64,000 nucleotides of DNA from a bacterium. Lineage in GTDB: Bacteria > Planctomycetota > Planctomycetia > Isosphaerales > Isosphaeraceae. The stretch covers positions 238,456 through 302,455 of the forward strand of contig WGMM01000009.1 in assembly GCA_016125085.1 (NCBI GenBank), in the 5' to 3' direction. A program made the translations under genes and the position numbers. Shown here piece after piece: positions 16,523 through 25,552 of this stretch (its first letter is position 1; each line of letters starts with the position of its first letter). The notes under the pieces were generated by a model, which searched no databases, was not told where the DNA came from, and saw only the letters and a program-made list of their open reading frames with translations.

Positions 16523-18148
16523 ATGCCGGAATTCTCATATCAGGAACCCTTTCCGCTGGGGCCGGACCACACCTCATATCGCAAGCTGGAAGGCGACTTC
16601 GTCGGCACTGCAAGTTTCCTCGGCGAAGACATTCTGACGGTTCGTCCGGAGGCTCTGGAACTTCTGGCCCGGGAAGCGCTTCGGGACGTATCGTTCCTCT
16701 ACCGGACGGCACACCTGGAGAAAGTCGCCGCGATTCTGGACGACCCGGAAGCTTCGGACAACGACCGGGGTGTCGCCCTTGCTCTGCTGCGAAACGCCGC
16801 GATCGCCTCCGGTTTCAAGCTGCCGATGTGTCAGGACACAGGTACGGCCACGGTCGTCGCCAAAAAGGGTCAGAAGGTCTGGACCGGAGCGAACGACGCC
16901 GAATGGCTTTCGAAGGGTATCTATACGACCTATCAGTGCGAGAATCTGCGGTATTCGCAAACTGTGCCGCTGACGATGTTCGACGAGGTCAATTCCGGCA
17001 CGAATCTGCCGGCCCAGATCGACATCTTCGCCACACCCGGCGACAAATACGAATTCCTGTTCGTGGCCAAGGGGGGCGGTTCGGCTAATAAGTCGTTCCT
17101 TTATCAGGAAACCAAGGCACTCCTGAACCCGAAAAGCCTTGAGAAATTCCTCATGGAGAAGTTGAAGACGCTTGGCACGGCCGCTTGTCCGCCCTACCAC
17201 CTGGCTCTTGTGATCGGTGGCACGTCGGCCGAAGCCACGATGAAGACCGTCAAACTCGCTTCCGCCGGATATCTCGACCATTTGCCGACTTCCGGCAACA
17301 AGCTCGGCCAGGCCTTCCGTGACCTGGAATGGGAAGAGAAAGTGATGGACGTCGCCCGCAAGAGCGGCATCGGCGCCCAGTTCGGGGGCAAATATTTCGC
17401 ACTCGATGCCCGGGTGATCCGCTTGCCTCGCCACGGCGCTTCCTGCCCTGTCGGCCTCGGGGTTTCCTGCTCGGCCGACCGCAACATCAAGGCGAAAATC
17501 ACGAAAGAGGGCGTTTTCCTCGAACAGCTTGACCGCAACCCGGCCCGCTTTATCCCGGGCAAGTTCCGCGATGGTCTAGGCCCCGAACATGGCGTGCCGA
17601 TCGACCTGAACCGTCCGATGCCGGCGATTCTTGCCGAGCTGAGCCAATACAAAGTCTCGACACCGCTCTTATTGACCGGCACGATTATCGTGGCCCGCGA
17701 CATCGCTCACGCGAAGATCAAGGAGCGGCTCGACCGGGGCGAAGGCATGCCGGATTACTTCAAGAATCATCCGATCTATTACGCCGGTCCGGCCAAAACT
17801 CCGGAAGGCATGCCTTCGGGATCGTTCGGGCCGACGACGGCCGGGCGGATGGACAGCTACGTCGATCAGTTCCAGGCCGCTGGCGGTTCGATGATCATGA
17901 TCGCCAAGGGCAATCGCTCTCAGGCCGTGACAGACGCGTGCAAAAAGCACGGCGGGTTTTATCTCGGTTCGATCGGCGGCCCTGCGGCACTCCTTGCCCA
18001 GGAGAACATCCGAAAGGTCGAGCTCGTCGAATATCCGGAACTGGGTATGGAAGCGATTTACAAGATCGAAGTGGAGAACTTCCCGACGTTCATCCTGGTG
18101 GACGACAAGGGCAACGAGTTCTTCAGCCAGTTGCCGATCATTTCCTGA
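16523..18148 (+). CDS. Class I fumarate hydratase (iron-sulfur)
   Basis: The 541-residue, single-chain, [4Fe-4S]-type fumarase hydrates fumarate to malate in the TCA cycle. Both halves of the family are fused: an N-terminal Fe-S domain ([12 protein letters not shown], the cluster Cys, and [15 protein letters not shown]) and a C-terminal beta domain ([37 protein letters not shown]). The length matches FumA/FumB-type enzymes. It ends before a bidirectional terminator facing dapA. Confidence 0.92.
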   Translation: MPEFSYQEPFPLGPDHTSYRKLEGDFVGTASFLGEDILTVRPEALELLAREALRDVSFLYRTAHLEKVAAILDDPEASDNDRGVALALLRNAAIASGFKLPMCQDTGTATVVAKKGQKVWTGANDAEWLSKGIYTTYQCENLRYSQTVPLTMFDEVNSGTNLPAQIDIFATPGDKYEFLFVAKGGGSANKSFLYQETKALLNPKSLEKFLMEKLKTLGTAACPPYHLALVIGGTSAEATMKTVKLASAGYLDHLPTSGNKLGQAFRDLEWEEKVMDVARKSGIGAQFGGKYFALDARVIRLPRHGASCPVGLGVSCSADRNIKAKITKEGVFLEQLDRNPARFIPGKFRDGLGPEHGVPIDLNRPMPAILAELSQYKVSTPLLLTGTIIVARDIAHAKIKERLDRGEGMPDYFKNHPIYYAGPAKTPEGMPSGSFGPTTAGRMDSYVDQFQAAGGSMIMIAKGNRSQAVTDACKKHGGFYLGSIGGPAALLAQENIRKVELVEYPELGMEAIYKIEVENFPTFILVDDKGNEFFSQLPIIS

Positions 18149-18181
18149 TCGGCACGGAATCGACCTGATTCGAAACGAAAT

Positions 18182-18214
18182 AGAGGAGCGGCCAGGCCCG
18201 CTCCTCTTCTTATA
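18182..18214. terminator. Bidirectional terminator between fumarase and dapA
   Basis: A perfect 10-bp stem (18182-18191 with 18198-18207) has a CCAGGC loop and is followed by TCTTATA on the plus strand. On the minus strand it is followed by CTATTTCGTTTC. It is well placed between two convergent genes. Confidence 0.85.
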
Positions 18215-18244
18215 TCGTGTTTCAGCCGGTCAACTGGCTTCGAT

Positions 18245-19147
18245 TCACTTGCCCAGCAGGCCGTAATCGTCCAGGCACTTGATCAGCCGAGTGCGGGCTT
18301 CGGCCCCCAGCGGAACAAGAGGCAGACGCAGGACGCCGTTGCCCCGGTCAAGGATTTGCATGGCTGTTTTGATCGGCACCGGGTTCGGGGCCAGGCCGAG
18401 CAGATCCTTGCACAGGGCGAAAAGCTTCAGGTGCATGCGACGGGCTTCGACAAGGTGCCCGCCGGTGTAGACTTCCAGCAGTTTCATCACGTCCCGGGGC
18501 ACAATATTGCCGACGACCGAGACGACGCCTTCTCCACCGACGGACAAATAGGGAAGCGTCAGGCTGTCGTCGCCGGAAAGTACGGTCAGATTCGTGCGAA
18601 GGACGAGTTCGCTGGTTTGGTCGAGCGAGCCGGCGGCTTCCTTGATCGCGACGATCGGGCCGAGTTTCGAGAGCTTTTCGACCGTCTCAGGCTCGATATT
18701 TCGGCCAGTGCGGGCAGGGATGTTGTAGAGCACCTGAGGAATGTCGCATGCTTCGGCAATCGCGGCGAAGTGGGCGTACAAACCTTCCTGACTAGGGCGG
18801 TTGTAGTAGGGAGCGACTTGCAGCGATGCGTCAGCCCCGGCACGCTGGGCGAATTTCGTCAGGCGGATCGCTTCGCTCGTAGCGTTCGAACCGGTACCGG
18901 CCATGACTTTGAGTCGGCCGGCGGCGGTGTCCACGACGGTGGCGATGACTTTTTCGTGTTCGTCGTGGGACAGGGTCGGCGATTCGCCCGTGGTACCGAC
19001 CGGGGCCAGGCAGGGGGTGCCCTGCGCGACGTGCCATTCGACGAGGCGTTTGAGTTCGACGTAATCGACTTCCCCCGACTCGTTGAAGGGGGTGACGAGG
19101 GCGACGGTCAAACCTGCGAAACGATGGCCTTTGGTGGGTTGCGACAT
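18245..19147 (-). CDS. dapA: 4-hydroxy-tetrahydrodipicolinate synthase
   Basis: DapA condenses pyruvate with aspartate semialdehyde in lysine and diaminopimelate synthesis. The 300-residue TIM barrel shows GTTGESPTLSHDEH, the catalytic Tyr in LYNIPARTGRNI and the Schiff-base Lys in VAIKEAAGSLDQ. The same fold includes other aldolases, but these motifs fit DapA. pdxJ lies 75 bp upstream on the same strand. Confidence 0.9.
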   Translation of the reverse strand: MSQPTKGHRFAGLTVALVTPFNESGEVDYVELKRLVEWHVAQGTPCLAPVGTTGESPTLSHDEHEKVIATVVDTAAGRLKVMAGTGSNATSEAIRLTKFAQRAGADASLQVAPYYNRPSQEGLYAHFAAIAEACDIPQVLYNIPARTGRNIEPETVEKLSKLGPIVAIKEAAGSLDQTSELVLRTNLTVLSGDDSLTLPYLSVGGEGVVSVVGNIVPRDVMKLLEVYTGGHLVEARRMHLKLFALCKDLLGLAPNPVPIKTAMQILDRGNGVLRLPLVPLGAEARTRLIKCLDDYGLLGK

Positions 19148-19222
19148 GGTCGGTATTTCGGTGCGTGAGGAACTCGGACATGACCGGCCCGAAATGGCCG
19201 GAACGGAAGATTATGGCCGATC

Positions 19223-19966
19223 TCAGGGCAGATGTCGAGCGGCATGCGCGGCGACGATCAGCGATTTCATTTCGGCGACGGCTTCTTTCATGCCGACGAG
19301 AACGGCACGCGAGATTATCGAATGGCCGATATTCAGCTCTTCCATATGCGGAATCGCGGCCACGTCGGTTACGTTCGCGTAATTCAGGCCGTGGCCGCAG
19401 TGCAGGTGCATGCCACGGGCGACCGTCTCGGTCGACGCACGCTTCAGTGCCGTCAGTTCGTGCATACGAGCCTGGCGTGTCGGCGCGTCGGCATATCGGC
19501 CCGTGTGCAGTTCGACGGCATCCGCACCCAGCCGGGCGGACTCTTCGACTTGCCGTTCGTCGGGATCGATGAACAGGCTGACGCTTACTCCCAGCGTATG
19601 GCAAAAGTCGATCGCGGCTTTCACGGCCTGGCTATGGCGGACGATGTCCAGGCCCCCTTCGGTCGTCAGTTCCTCACGCTTTTCCGGAACGAACGTGACC
19701 TGGTCGGGCCGGTGCTCGCGTATCCGGTCCAGAATCTCGCCCGTGATCGCGGCTTCCAGGTTGAGCGGCGTGCGAGCGGTTTCGCGAAGCACGCGCAAGT
19801 CCCTGTCCTGAATGTGCCTGCGATCTTCCCTCAAATGGATCGTAATGAGGTCCGCGCCGCCCAGTTCGGCCAGAACGACGGCGGCCACGGGGTCAGGCTC
19901 GGATCCCCGGCGTGCCTGGCGAATCGTGGCTACGTGATCGACATTGACGCCAAGACGCGGAACCAT
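19223..19966 (-). CDS. pdxJ: Pyridoxine 5'-phosphate synthase
   Basis: PdxJ makes pyridoxine 5'-phosphate from deoxyxylulose 5-phosphate and aminoacetone phosphate (DXP-dependent vitamin B6 route). I use ATG 19966, giving [20 protein letters not shown], which matches the usual PdxJ start; an in-frame GTG 12 codons upstream is possible. Other family motifs are [32 protein letters not shown] and the glycine-rich [11 protein letters not shown]. The 247-residue length is standard. Probably transcribed with dapA. Confidence 0.93.
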   Translation of the reverse strand: MVPRLGVNVDHVATIRQARRGSEPDPVAAVVLAELGGADLITIHLREDRRHIQDRDLRVLRETARTPLNLEAAITGEILDRIREHRPDQVTFVPEKREELTTEGGLDIVRHSQAVKAAIDFCHTLGVSVSLFIDPDERQVEESARLGADAVELHTGRYADAPTRQARMHELTALKRASTETVARGMHLHCGHGLNYANVTDVAAIPHMEELNIGHSIISRAVLVGMKEAVAEMKSLIVAAHAARHLP

Positions 19967-20107
19967 CGCTCTCTTCGCTCCCGTGGAAACCGAGTCAGAC
20001 ACATCCGCCGGAGATGCCTGAGAAGTGACTTCACGTGGATTCCAGTCCAGCAGAATCGGGCCGGAAAATCAAGCGAAACCGGCCTGAGAGCGAGGCACCT
20101 GAGCAGT

Positions 20108-21301
20108 TCAGGTCATCGCCGTGGCCCCCGCGACGTACTTGAGATTTTCCATACGTGCTTGAGCCGCGGCCTCATCGTAAAGGAAGGGCAGGAATGCGAA
20201 ACGCCGGCCCTTCCTCACAGGTGTCGCCTCGTGCAGAAGCGAGCAGGAAAACACCATGGCACCACCTGCAGGAGCGGAATAGAGCTGATTGCCGAATTCG
20301 GGGAAGCGGAGTTGCCCGCCTTCATATTGCCCGGTATTGAGATTCAGCGTGACGGCGAAGCGGCGATGGGCCGTGCCTTTCGTCGAGTTGTCCCTGTGCG
20401 GACGGAAATGGCCGCCAGATTCGGCATCGTAGCATGCGACGATGTAGCGCTCGATGCGGGAGGCTTCGAACTGGAAAGCTTTACGGATTTCCGGCACGAG
20501 CCGGTCGTGAATCCGGTGCATGCATGTGTCGCGCAGGGCTTTGTCGACGATCTCCTGATCTCGTCTACGTTTGTGGCCGTAATCATAGGTTGCGACCGTC
20601 CTGCCGCCGACTTCGCGCATGAAGCCTGAATCCTGCCCGCCGTTCTTTTCGAAATAGGCGATGAGGGTATTGCACAGGTCCGGCTCGAAAATCCGGGGAA
20701 CCACCAGCACCGGCGCGGGTATGGCCGCCTCGCTGGGAGGCTGCGGCATGGGCAGCTGCTTCAGGATCAGCCGCACGGCTTCGACGTGATTCTCCGGAGG
20801 ATCAGTAAATGGCACGATGCTGACGACCCTCAGGCGTTCGTCCAGCACGAACGTTTTCGGCGTGTATTCGAAGCCATCCTCAGGTGCGACACCGTAGAGC
20901 CGGCTGACTTTGCGGTCGAAGTCCCAGAAAAGGTGGACGCCCGGAATACGTTCCTGAATGCGATTCGCGGATTCGTCGTTCGGATCCACACTGACGCCGA
21001 AAAAGCTGACGCGGAGGTCGTCGAACATCGGCCCTAACTTGCCGAACTCTTTGAGAACTGCCGCGGTTTTCGGATTTCCGGCCGAACCGAAAAAAGTGAG
21101 AACGATGAGCCGGCCAGCGACGGTGTCGAAGTGGAACCGGGGATTGATCGGAGAGCGGGTTTCGAACCAGGGGGCGGGTTCGCCGGGCCGGGGCGGATTG
21201 TTTTGGGGTGCAGCCACGGGTGCATTCTCCGAATCGGTAAAATGTTCCGGAAAAGTGGATTTCGAGCGATAAGCGAAATCTAACACATGAATCGCGAACA
21301 T
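20108..21301 (-). CDS. Fusion: thioredoxin-fold peroxiredoxin-like domain plus 2OG-Fe(II) prolyl hydroxylase domain
   Basis: The 397-residue protein has two domains. Residues about 35-185 are peroxiredoxin-like (RPGEPAPWF, VAGRLIVLTFFGSAGNPK, FFGVSVDPNDE, TFVLDERLRVV). The peroxidatic-Cys position is occupied by Gly-Ser-Ala (FFGSAGNP), so no redox Cys is present there. Residues about 190-390 are a 2-oxoglutarate/Fe(II) dioxygenase of the prolyl 4-hydroxylase type. They show the iron-binding HxD in GGHFRPHRDNS, the distal His in SCSLLHEATPV and the 2OG-binding Arg in KGRRFAFLPF. It probably hydroxylates a protein or small substrate. pdxJ is downstream. Confidence 0.85.
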   Translation of the reverse strand: MFAIHVLDFAYRSKSTFPEHFTDSENAPVAAPQNNPPRPGEPAPWFETRSPINPRFHFDTVAGRLIVLTFFGSAGNPKTAAVLKEFGKLGPMFDDLRVSFFGVSVDPNDESANRIQERIPGVHLFWDFDRKVSRLYGVAPEDGFEYTPKTFVLDERLRVVSIVPFTDPPENHVEAVRLILKQLPMPQPPSEAAIPAPVLVVPRIFEPDLCNTLIAYFEKNGGQDSGFMREVGGRTVATYDYGHKRRRDQEIVDKALRDTCMHRIHDRLVPEIRKAFQFEASRIERYIVACYDAESGGHFRPHRDNSTKGTAHRRFAVTLNLNTGQYEGGQLRFPEFGNQLYSAPAGGAMVFSCSLLHEATPVRKGRRFAFLPFLYDEAAAQARMENLKYVAGATAMT

Positions 21302-21323
21302 GACGGAACTGCCACCTGGGTGG

Positions 21324-21758
21324 TCAGTTCGTTACGGTCATCAAAACTCTTTCTTTCATGAAGAGTTCCGGATCGAGGAAGTCACCGGGGCCGACATCCA
21401 TCCGGTCATCCGTTTTGCAGCCTTCGTCGCCGGCCCAGCAGATCCAGAGTTCCAGCGAGTCCTGATACCTCAGGGCTTCTTCGAGGTAACTCGCGAGGCT
21501 TTGCCTCGATCTATCCGCCGCGTCGAATTCCTCAGGTTCGTAGTACCCGCCCTGGAACTGTTCAAAATACGAAAATCCGCAGCCGCAATGTTGGTTCGAG
21601 CCCAGCCGGTAAACGAACGGCTTCGAGAATCGGGAACGTAATTTCTCGAAAGCTTCGGGGGCAAGTTTGATCGTTTCCTGCGATTCCGTATGAAACGCAG
21701 GAACGTCACTGTCCCAGGCGATCAGGGGCAATGGCCTGTCCGACGCCAGATAGACCAT
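21324..21758 (-). CDS. CGCGF-motif hypothetical protein
   Basis: I choose ATG 21758 (MVYLASDRPLPLIAWD). The upstream in-frame codons arise from a 17-bp tandem duplication. The 144-residue protein contains a distinctive Cys cluster NQHCGCGFSYF at about residues 55-65, followed by acidic and aromatic stretches and a C-terminal DPELFMKERVL. It resembles, from memory, a family of uncharacterised planctomycete proteins with a CGCGF motif. No catalytic role can be assigned. It is the gene immediately upstream of the DUF1501 gene's downstream end. Confidence 0.7.
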   Translation of the reverse strand: MVYLASDRPLPLIAWDSDVPAFHTESQETIKLAPEAFEKLRSRFSKPFVYRLGSNQHCGCGFSYFEQFQGGYYEPEEFDAADRSRQSLASYLEEALRYQDSLELWICWAGDEGCKTDDRMDVGPGDFLDPELFMKERVLMTVTN

Positions 21759-21775
21759 GACGCCAGATAGACCAT
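21742..21775. repeat. 17-bp perfect tandem duplication at a start codon
   Basis: GACGCCAGATAGACCAT occurs at 21742-21758 and again at 21759-21775. Each copy ends in CAT (ATG on the minus strand). Only the proximal ATG is in frame with the CGCGF-motif gene; the distal copy is out of frame because 17 is not divisible by three. Confidence 0.9.
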
Positions 21776-21886
21776 AGTGCACATCGATCGATCCCCGGCT
21801 TTTGCGGCGAAAGGAGTTCGAGCCGTCAGAACCAGCGAGTACGATGCGATCGGGTTGCGGATTATGACCGGGGCGATCGATCGGCG

Positions 21887-23350
21887 TCAGGCAGGGGTTT
21901 TCGCGAACAGATCCTTCACAGGTTGCCCCTTGCCATCGACCGTGACATAGAACGGCCGTTTTTCGATTTCGAACATTGTCGCCGGCGAAATGCCCAGGGC
22001 CGAGTAAATCGTGGCGTGCAGGTCGGAGATGGAAACGGGATCCTTGATCGTCACCAGCGGGCGTTCCGGCGCGGTTTCGCCATGCAGGTAGCCCCGCTTC
22101 ATGCCGCCGCCGAACATCAGCACCGAGCCGGAGCCGGTGAAGTGACGGTGAAGGCCGTACTGGATCGGCTTTTCCATCTTGTCCGCCTTGGCCCTGGACT
22201 GATCCCTGGCCGTACTGCCGGGGACGCCTTCGATCATCATGTCGCGGCTGAATTCACTGGCCAGGACGATCAGCGTGCGGTCAAGCAAGCCGCGGGCATC
22301 CAGGTCACGCACGAGTTGGGCGATGGGGCGATCGATTTCCCGCTTCAGCCGGGTGTAGGTTTCGTGGCCGTTTTCGTGCGTATCCCAGTGCAGGAAGGGC
22401 ACATATTCCGTGGTGACTTCGATGAACCGTGCACCGGCTTCGACAAGCCGCCGCGCCAGCAGACAGCCCTGGCCGAACCGGCCCGTGTTGTAGGCGTCGT
22501 AGCTGGCCTTCGGTTCTTTGGAAAGATCGAACGCATCGCGGTCTTTCGAGCTGAGCAGCCGGTGGGCGTTGTCGATCGAGCGGAGGATCGACTGCTGGTG
22601 GTAGTCGCTGGCCACGTCGGAAAGAGGGCTTTCCTTGATCATGGCCTTAAGCGCCCGCTGGCGGGCTTCGAAGCGGTCCTTGTTCATACCCTTGGGGGGC
22701 TGGACGGCGTTCACGGCATCTTCGGGGAAGGGCAGGTTGAACGGGCCGTATTCGCTTCCCAGAAATCCTGCCGTTGTAAAGGCTTTCAGTTCTTCCTGCT
22801 CACCGTTGCCTTCGAGCCTCTGGCCGATGTTGATGAAGGCCGGGATGGCCGGGTTGACGGGGCCCAGGAGCCGTGCGATCCAGCTGCCGATGTGCGGTGC
22901 GGCGACCGTCTGCGGCGGCACGTAACCCGTGTGCCAGTGATACTGGTGGCGTGAGTGCAGAATGTTGCCGAGGTCGGCGACGACGTGGGACCGGATCAGC
23001 GACGCCTTGTCCATGACGGAGGCGACGTTTTCGAGCCCTTGAGTAATTTTGATGTCGTCCACCACGGTATCGATGGCGGGGAAGGTGGACAGGATCTTGT
23101 CCGCCGGCAGCCCGATTTCGAAAGGCTCGTACCGTTTCGGATCGAACGTTTCCGGCGCGGCCATGCCGCCGCCCATCCACAAAAGGATGACTGTATCGGC
23201 AGTTGCCTTATGGGGTTTGGGCTTGTCCGGCGCGGCTTCAGCCAGCCGCGGCGAGCCGCCGGCGAGCATGGCCAGAGATGAAGCCGAAGCCGTGCGCAGG
23301 ATGTCGCGCCGGCTGAGGACGTTCCGAAGCTCGAATTCGAAGGGTGTCAT
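21887..23350 (-). CDS. DUF1501 family protein (sulfatase-like), Tat-exported
   Basis: The 487-residue protein has a twin-arginine signal (NVLSRRDILRTASASSLAML). A DUF1501/alkaline-phosphatase-superfamily fold follows, beginning VILLWMGGGMAAPETFDPK. Typical downstream motifs are GRFGQGCLLARRLVEAG, WDTHENGHETYTRLK and LIVLASEFSRD. In planctomycetes these proteins nearly always accompany a PSCyt1/DUF1549/DUF1553 partner, here 78 bp upstream. The substrate is unknown; both are probably periplasmic or surface-located. The gene is second in a two-gene minus-strand operon. Confidence 0.88.
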   Translation of the reverse strand: MTPFEFELRNVLSRRDILRTASASSLAMLAGGSPRLAEAAPDKPKPHKATADTVILLWMGGGMAAPETFDPKRYEPFEIGLPADKILSTFPAIDTVVDDIKITQGLENVASVMDKASLIRSHVVADLGNILHSRHQYHWHTGYVPPQTVAAPHIGSWIARLLGPVNPAIPAFINIGQRLEGNGEQEELKAFTTAGFLGSEYGPFNLPFPEDAVNAVQPPKGMNKDRFEARQRALKAMIKESPLSDVASDYHQQSILRSIDNAHRLLSSKDRDAFDLSKEPKASYDAYNTGRFGQGCLLARRLVEAGARFIEVTTEYVPFLHWDTHENGHETYTRLKREIDRPIAQLVRDLDARGLLDRTLIVLASEFSRDMMIEGVPGSTARDQSRAKADKMEKPIQYGLHRHFTGSGSVLMFGGGMKRGYLHGETAPERPLVTIKDPVSISDLHATIYSALGISPATMFEIEKRPFYVTVDGKGQPVKDLFAKTPA

Positions 23351-23428
23351 GGGATTCGCCTCGTCATTTCCCTGTGCGGTCGATCCGCCGGCCAGGCGGA
23401 TGTTCTCATTCTCTGAATTATACGCCGG

Positions 23429-25357
23429 TCAGCGGATCAACTGGAATTCTGGCACCATCACGACAACCCAGAGCAGGTCGGCCAGGGTGTCGGCCGTGGG
23501 CTTGTCAGTCAATATCTCTGCCGAAGTGGCGCGTTCGTCGGCCGACGGTTCGCGAGAGAGTGCCGCGCGGAACAGCCAGCTCGTCAGCTCGGCCGTCGAT
23601 TTGCCGGGGTTCCGTTCCAGAATTTTCTCGGCACCGGCCCGCAGAAGGTCGCTGACCGGCTTGCCGTTAGACATATCGAGCGCTTCGAGAGTCGTTAGAA
23701 TCTCCGGGCGTGAAGTCACGACCTGTTCGCGGTTGGGTCTGCCCAGGCTGCGCTGGAGCGGATCGCAGTCCATCAGAGCCGCACGAACCTTAGGTCCCGC
23801 AGCGGGCGAATCAGTGGTCCGTTCCGGCAGTGTCACCGCCGCGAACGGTTTTTCAGGTCCGGTGCCGGTGATCGTCCAGAGCGCGTCGACCCATTGTTCG
23901 GCCGTCATCCGTTTGAGTTCGGGGCCGAGGAAGACGTAGTCGTCAGGCGAGACGTTTTCGGAGTGAGGGCTCGCGACCGACTGATAAGCCCGGCTGGTGG
24001 CGATGTGCGACATCAGCGACTTGAGGTCGTCTCCCTGGTCGGCCAGGTAATTTGAGAGATAGTCAAGAAGGTCTTCGCTCCAGGGGGGCGTACCCATGGC
24101 GTCAACAGGGTGAACCAGGCCGTGGCCCATCATCCGGTGCCAGATCCTGTTCACGATCGTGCGGCGGAACCGGCCGTTTTCCTTATGCACGATCAGGTCA
24201 GCCGTCTGACGAAGCCGCTCGGCTTTCGGGGCCGCCGCGTCGATCGTTCCGAGTTCAGGGAAAAGGAACTTCGCCTGAGCCATTTTGCCGGTCGGGTTAT
24301 CGCAGCGGTTGATTTCGATCGGCTGGTCGGAAACGATCGCGGCCAGGCCGTAAGCGTCTTCGAGCTTCCATTTGTCGACGAAGCTGTCGTGGCAGCTGGC
24401 ACATTTGAGATTCGCGCCGAAGAAGACCTGGCCGACATTCTGGGCGAACTGCACTTCACGCACCTGGCTGGCGTTCACGCGGCCACGCCACTGAATGCCG
24501 TAGACGAAACCTTCGCTTTCCGGCGTCGGCGGGCTGATCAGTTCATGAACGAAACGGTCATAGGGCTTGTTCTCGAGAAGAGCCGAGTACAGCCATTTGA
24601 CGATCTGCTTACGGCCTCCGTCAATGAAACCTGTGCCCCGGTAGTCGTTACGCAGCAGGTCGTTCCAGAAGGTCAGCCAGTGATCGGCGTAGGCTTTGCG
24701 ATCGTCCAGAATCTTGCGGATCAGCAAGGCACGCTTGGCCGGGTCGGTATCCTTGACGAACTTGTCGATTTCCGCCGGGGCGGGCAACAGTCCGACGAGG
24801 TCCATCGACACCCGGCGTGCGAAACTGACGTCGTCCGATACAGGTGGCGGGCTGACGCGATTCTTGTCCCAGTAGGCTTTTACGATGCGGTCGATCGGAT
24901 GTTCGAAGCCGGGCTGTGAGGGGGGCAGCGTGACGGCCCGGGGCCGCAGCGGCGGTTCGTAGCTGCCTTGACGGAAGCTGAAGCTCTCTTCCCATGGCAC
25001 ACCGGCATCGACCCATGCCTTCAGCGTTTCGACTTCTTTGGCCGTCAGCCGGGCACCTTCCGGGGGCATTTTGAAGTCTTTTTCGTCAGACACGATACGG
25101 TCCACGAGGTCACTTTCGCCCGACTTGCCAGGCACGACCGACTCGCTGCGCAGGAGCGAGGCCCGCGTGTCCATTGCGAAGTCGCCTTTGGAGACGCCAT
25201 TCGTGTGGCACTTGCCGCATTGGTTGCGGAGGATGGGCACGACGTCGTGGATGAAGTCGACGCCGGGCTTTTTGCCGTCCTGAGCGAAAACGGGAACTGC
25301 GTGAGCGAGAACGGCGAAAATGCCGAGCGAAATCCAGGAGCGGAGCGTTCGAGTCAT
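23429..25357 (-). CDS. PSCyt1-DUF1549-DUF1553 protein (planctomycete cytochrome c)
   Basis: The start is ATG 25357, where a signal peptide begins (MTRTLRSWISLGIFAVLAHA). The 642-residue protein carries a haem-binding CGKCH at 47-51 in the PSCyt1 domain. DUF1549 follows, ending with a second CASCH motif (ANLKCASCHDSFVDKW), and then DUF1553 towards the C-terminus (GRFRRTIVNRIWHRMMGHGLVHPVD is the junction). The partner DUF1501 gene is directly downstream. The pair is extremely common in Planctomycetes; the reaction is unknown, and polymer breakdown coupled to electron transfer is a hypothesis. Confidence 0.88.
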   Translation of the reverse strand: MTRTLRSWISLGIFAVLAHAVPVFAQDGKKPGVDFIHDVVPILRNQCGKCHTNGVSKGDFAMDTRASLLRSESVVPGKSGESDLVDRIVSDEKDFKMPPEGARLTAKEVETLKAWVDAGVPWEESFSFRQGSYEPPLRPRAVTLPPSQPGFEHPIDRIVKAYWDKNRVSPPPVSDDVSFARRVSMDLVGLLPAPAEIDKFVKDTDPAKRALLIRKILDDRKAYADHWLTFWNDLLRNDYRGTGFIDGGRKQIVKWLYSALLENKPYDRFVHELISPPTPESEGFVYGIQWRGRVNASQVREVQFAQNVGQVFFGANLKCASCHDSFVDKWKLEDAYGLAAIVSDQPIEINRCDNPTGKMAQAKFLFPELGTIDAAAPKAERLRQTADLIVHKENGRFRRTIVNRIWHRMMGHGLVHPVDAMGTPPWSEDLLDYLSNYLADQGDDLKSLMSHIATSRAYQSVASPHSENVSPDDYVFLGPELKRMTAEQWVDALWTITGTGPEKPFAAVTLPERTTDSPAAGPKVRAALMDCDPLQRSLGRPNREQVVTSRPEILTTLEALDMSNGKPVSDLLRAGAEKILERNPGKSTAELTSWLFRAALSREPSADERATSAEILTDKPTADTLADLLWVVVMVPEFQLIR

Positions 25358-25552
25358 GGTCGATCGGGCTCTCGTGTTGCGAGATCGGATTTTAGGTCGG
25401 ATCCGGAAGACTTGCGGCGCAATGGCTGCGGGCGGGGGGCCGGGTTGTGAAGCCCACTTCATGGATTTCGCCAGCCTGACCTCGTATAATCGATAATCTA
25501 CAGCATACTCCGCGACCCCGCCAAGCGAAATCCGAACGACTGGAACGAAAAA

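Noticed and set aside
19232..20629. Plus-strand ORF across dapA-pdxJ and the fusion gene
   Set aside because: It spans several well-recognised minus-strand genes and has no family features.
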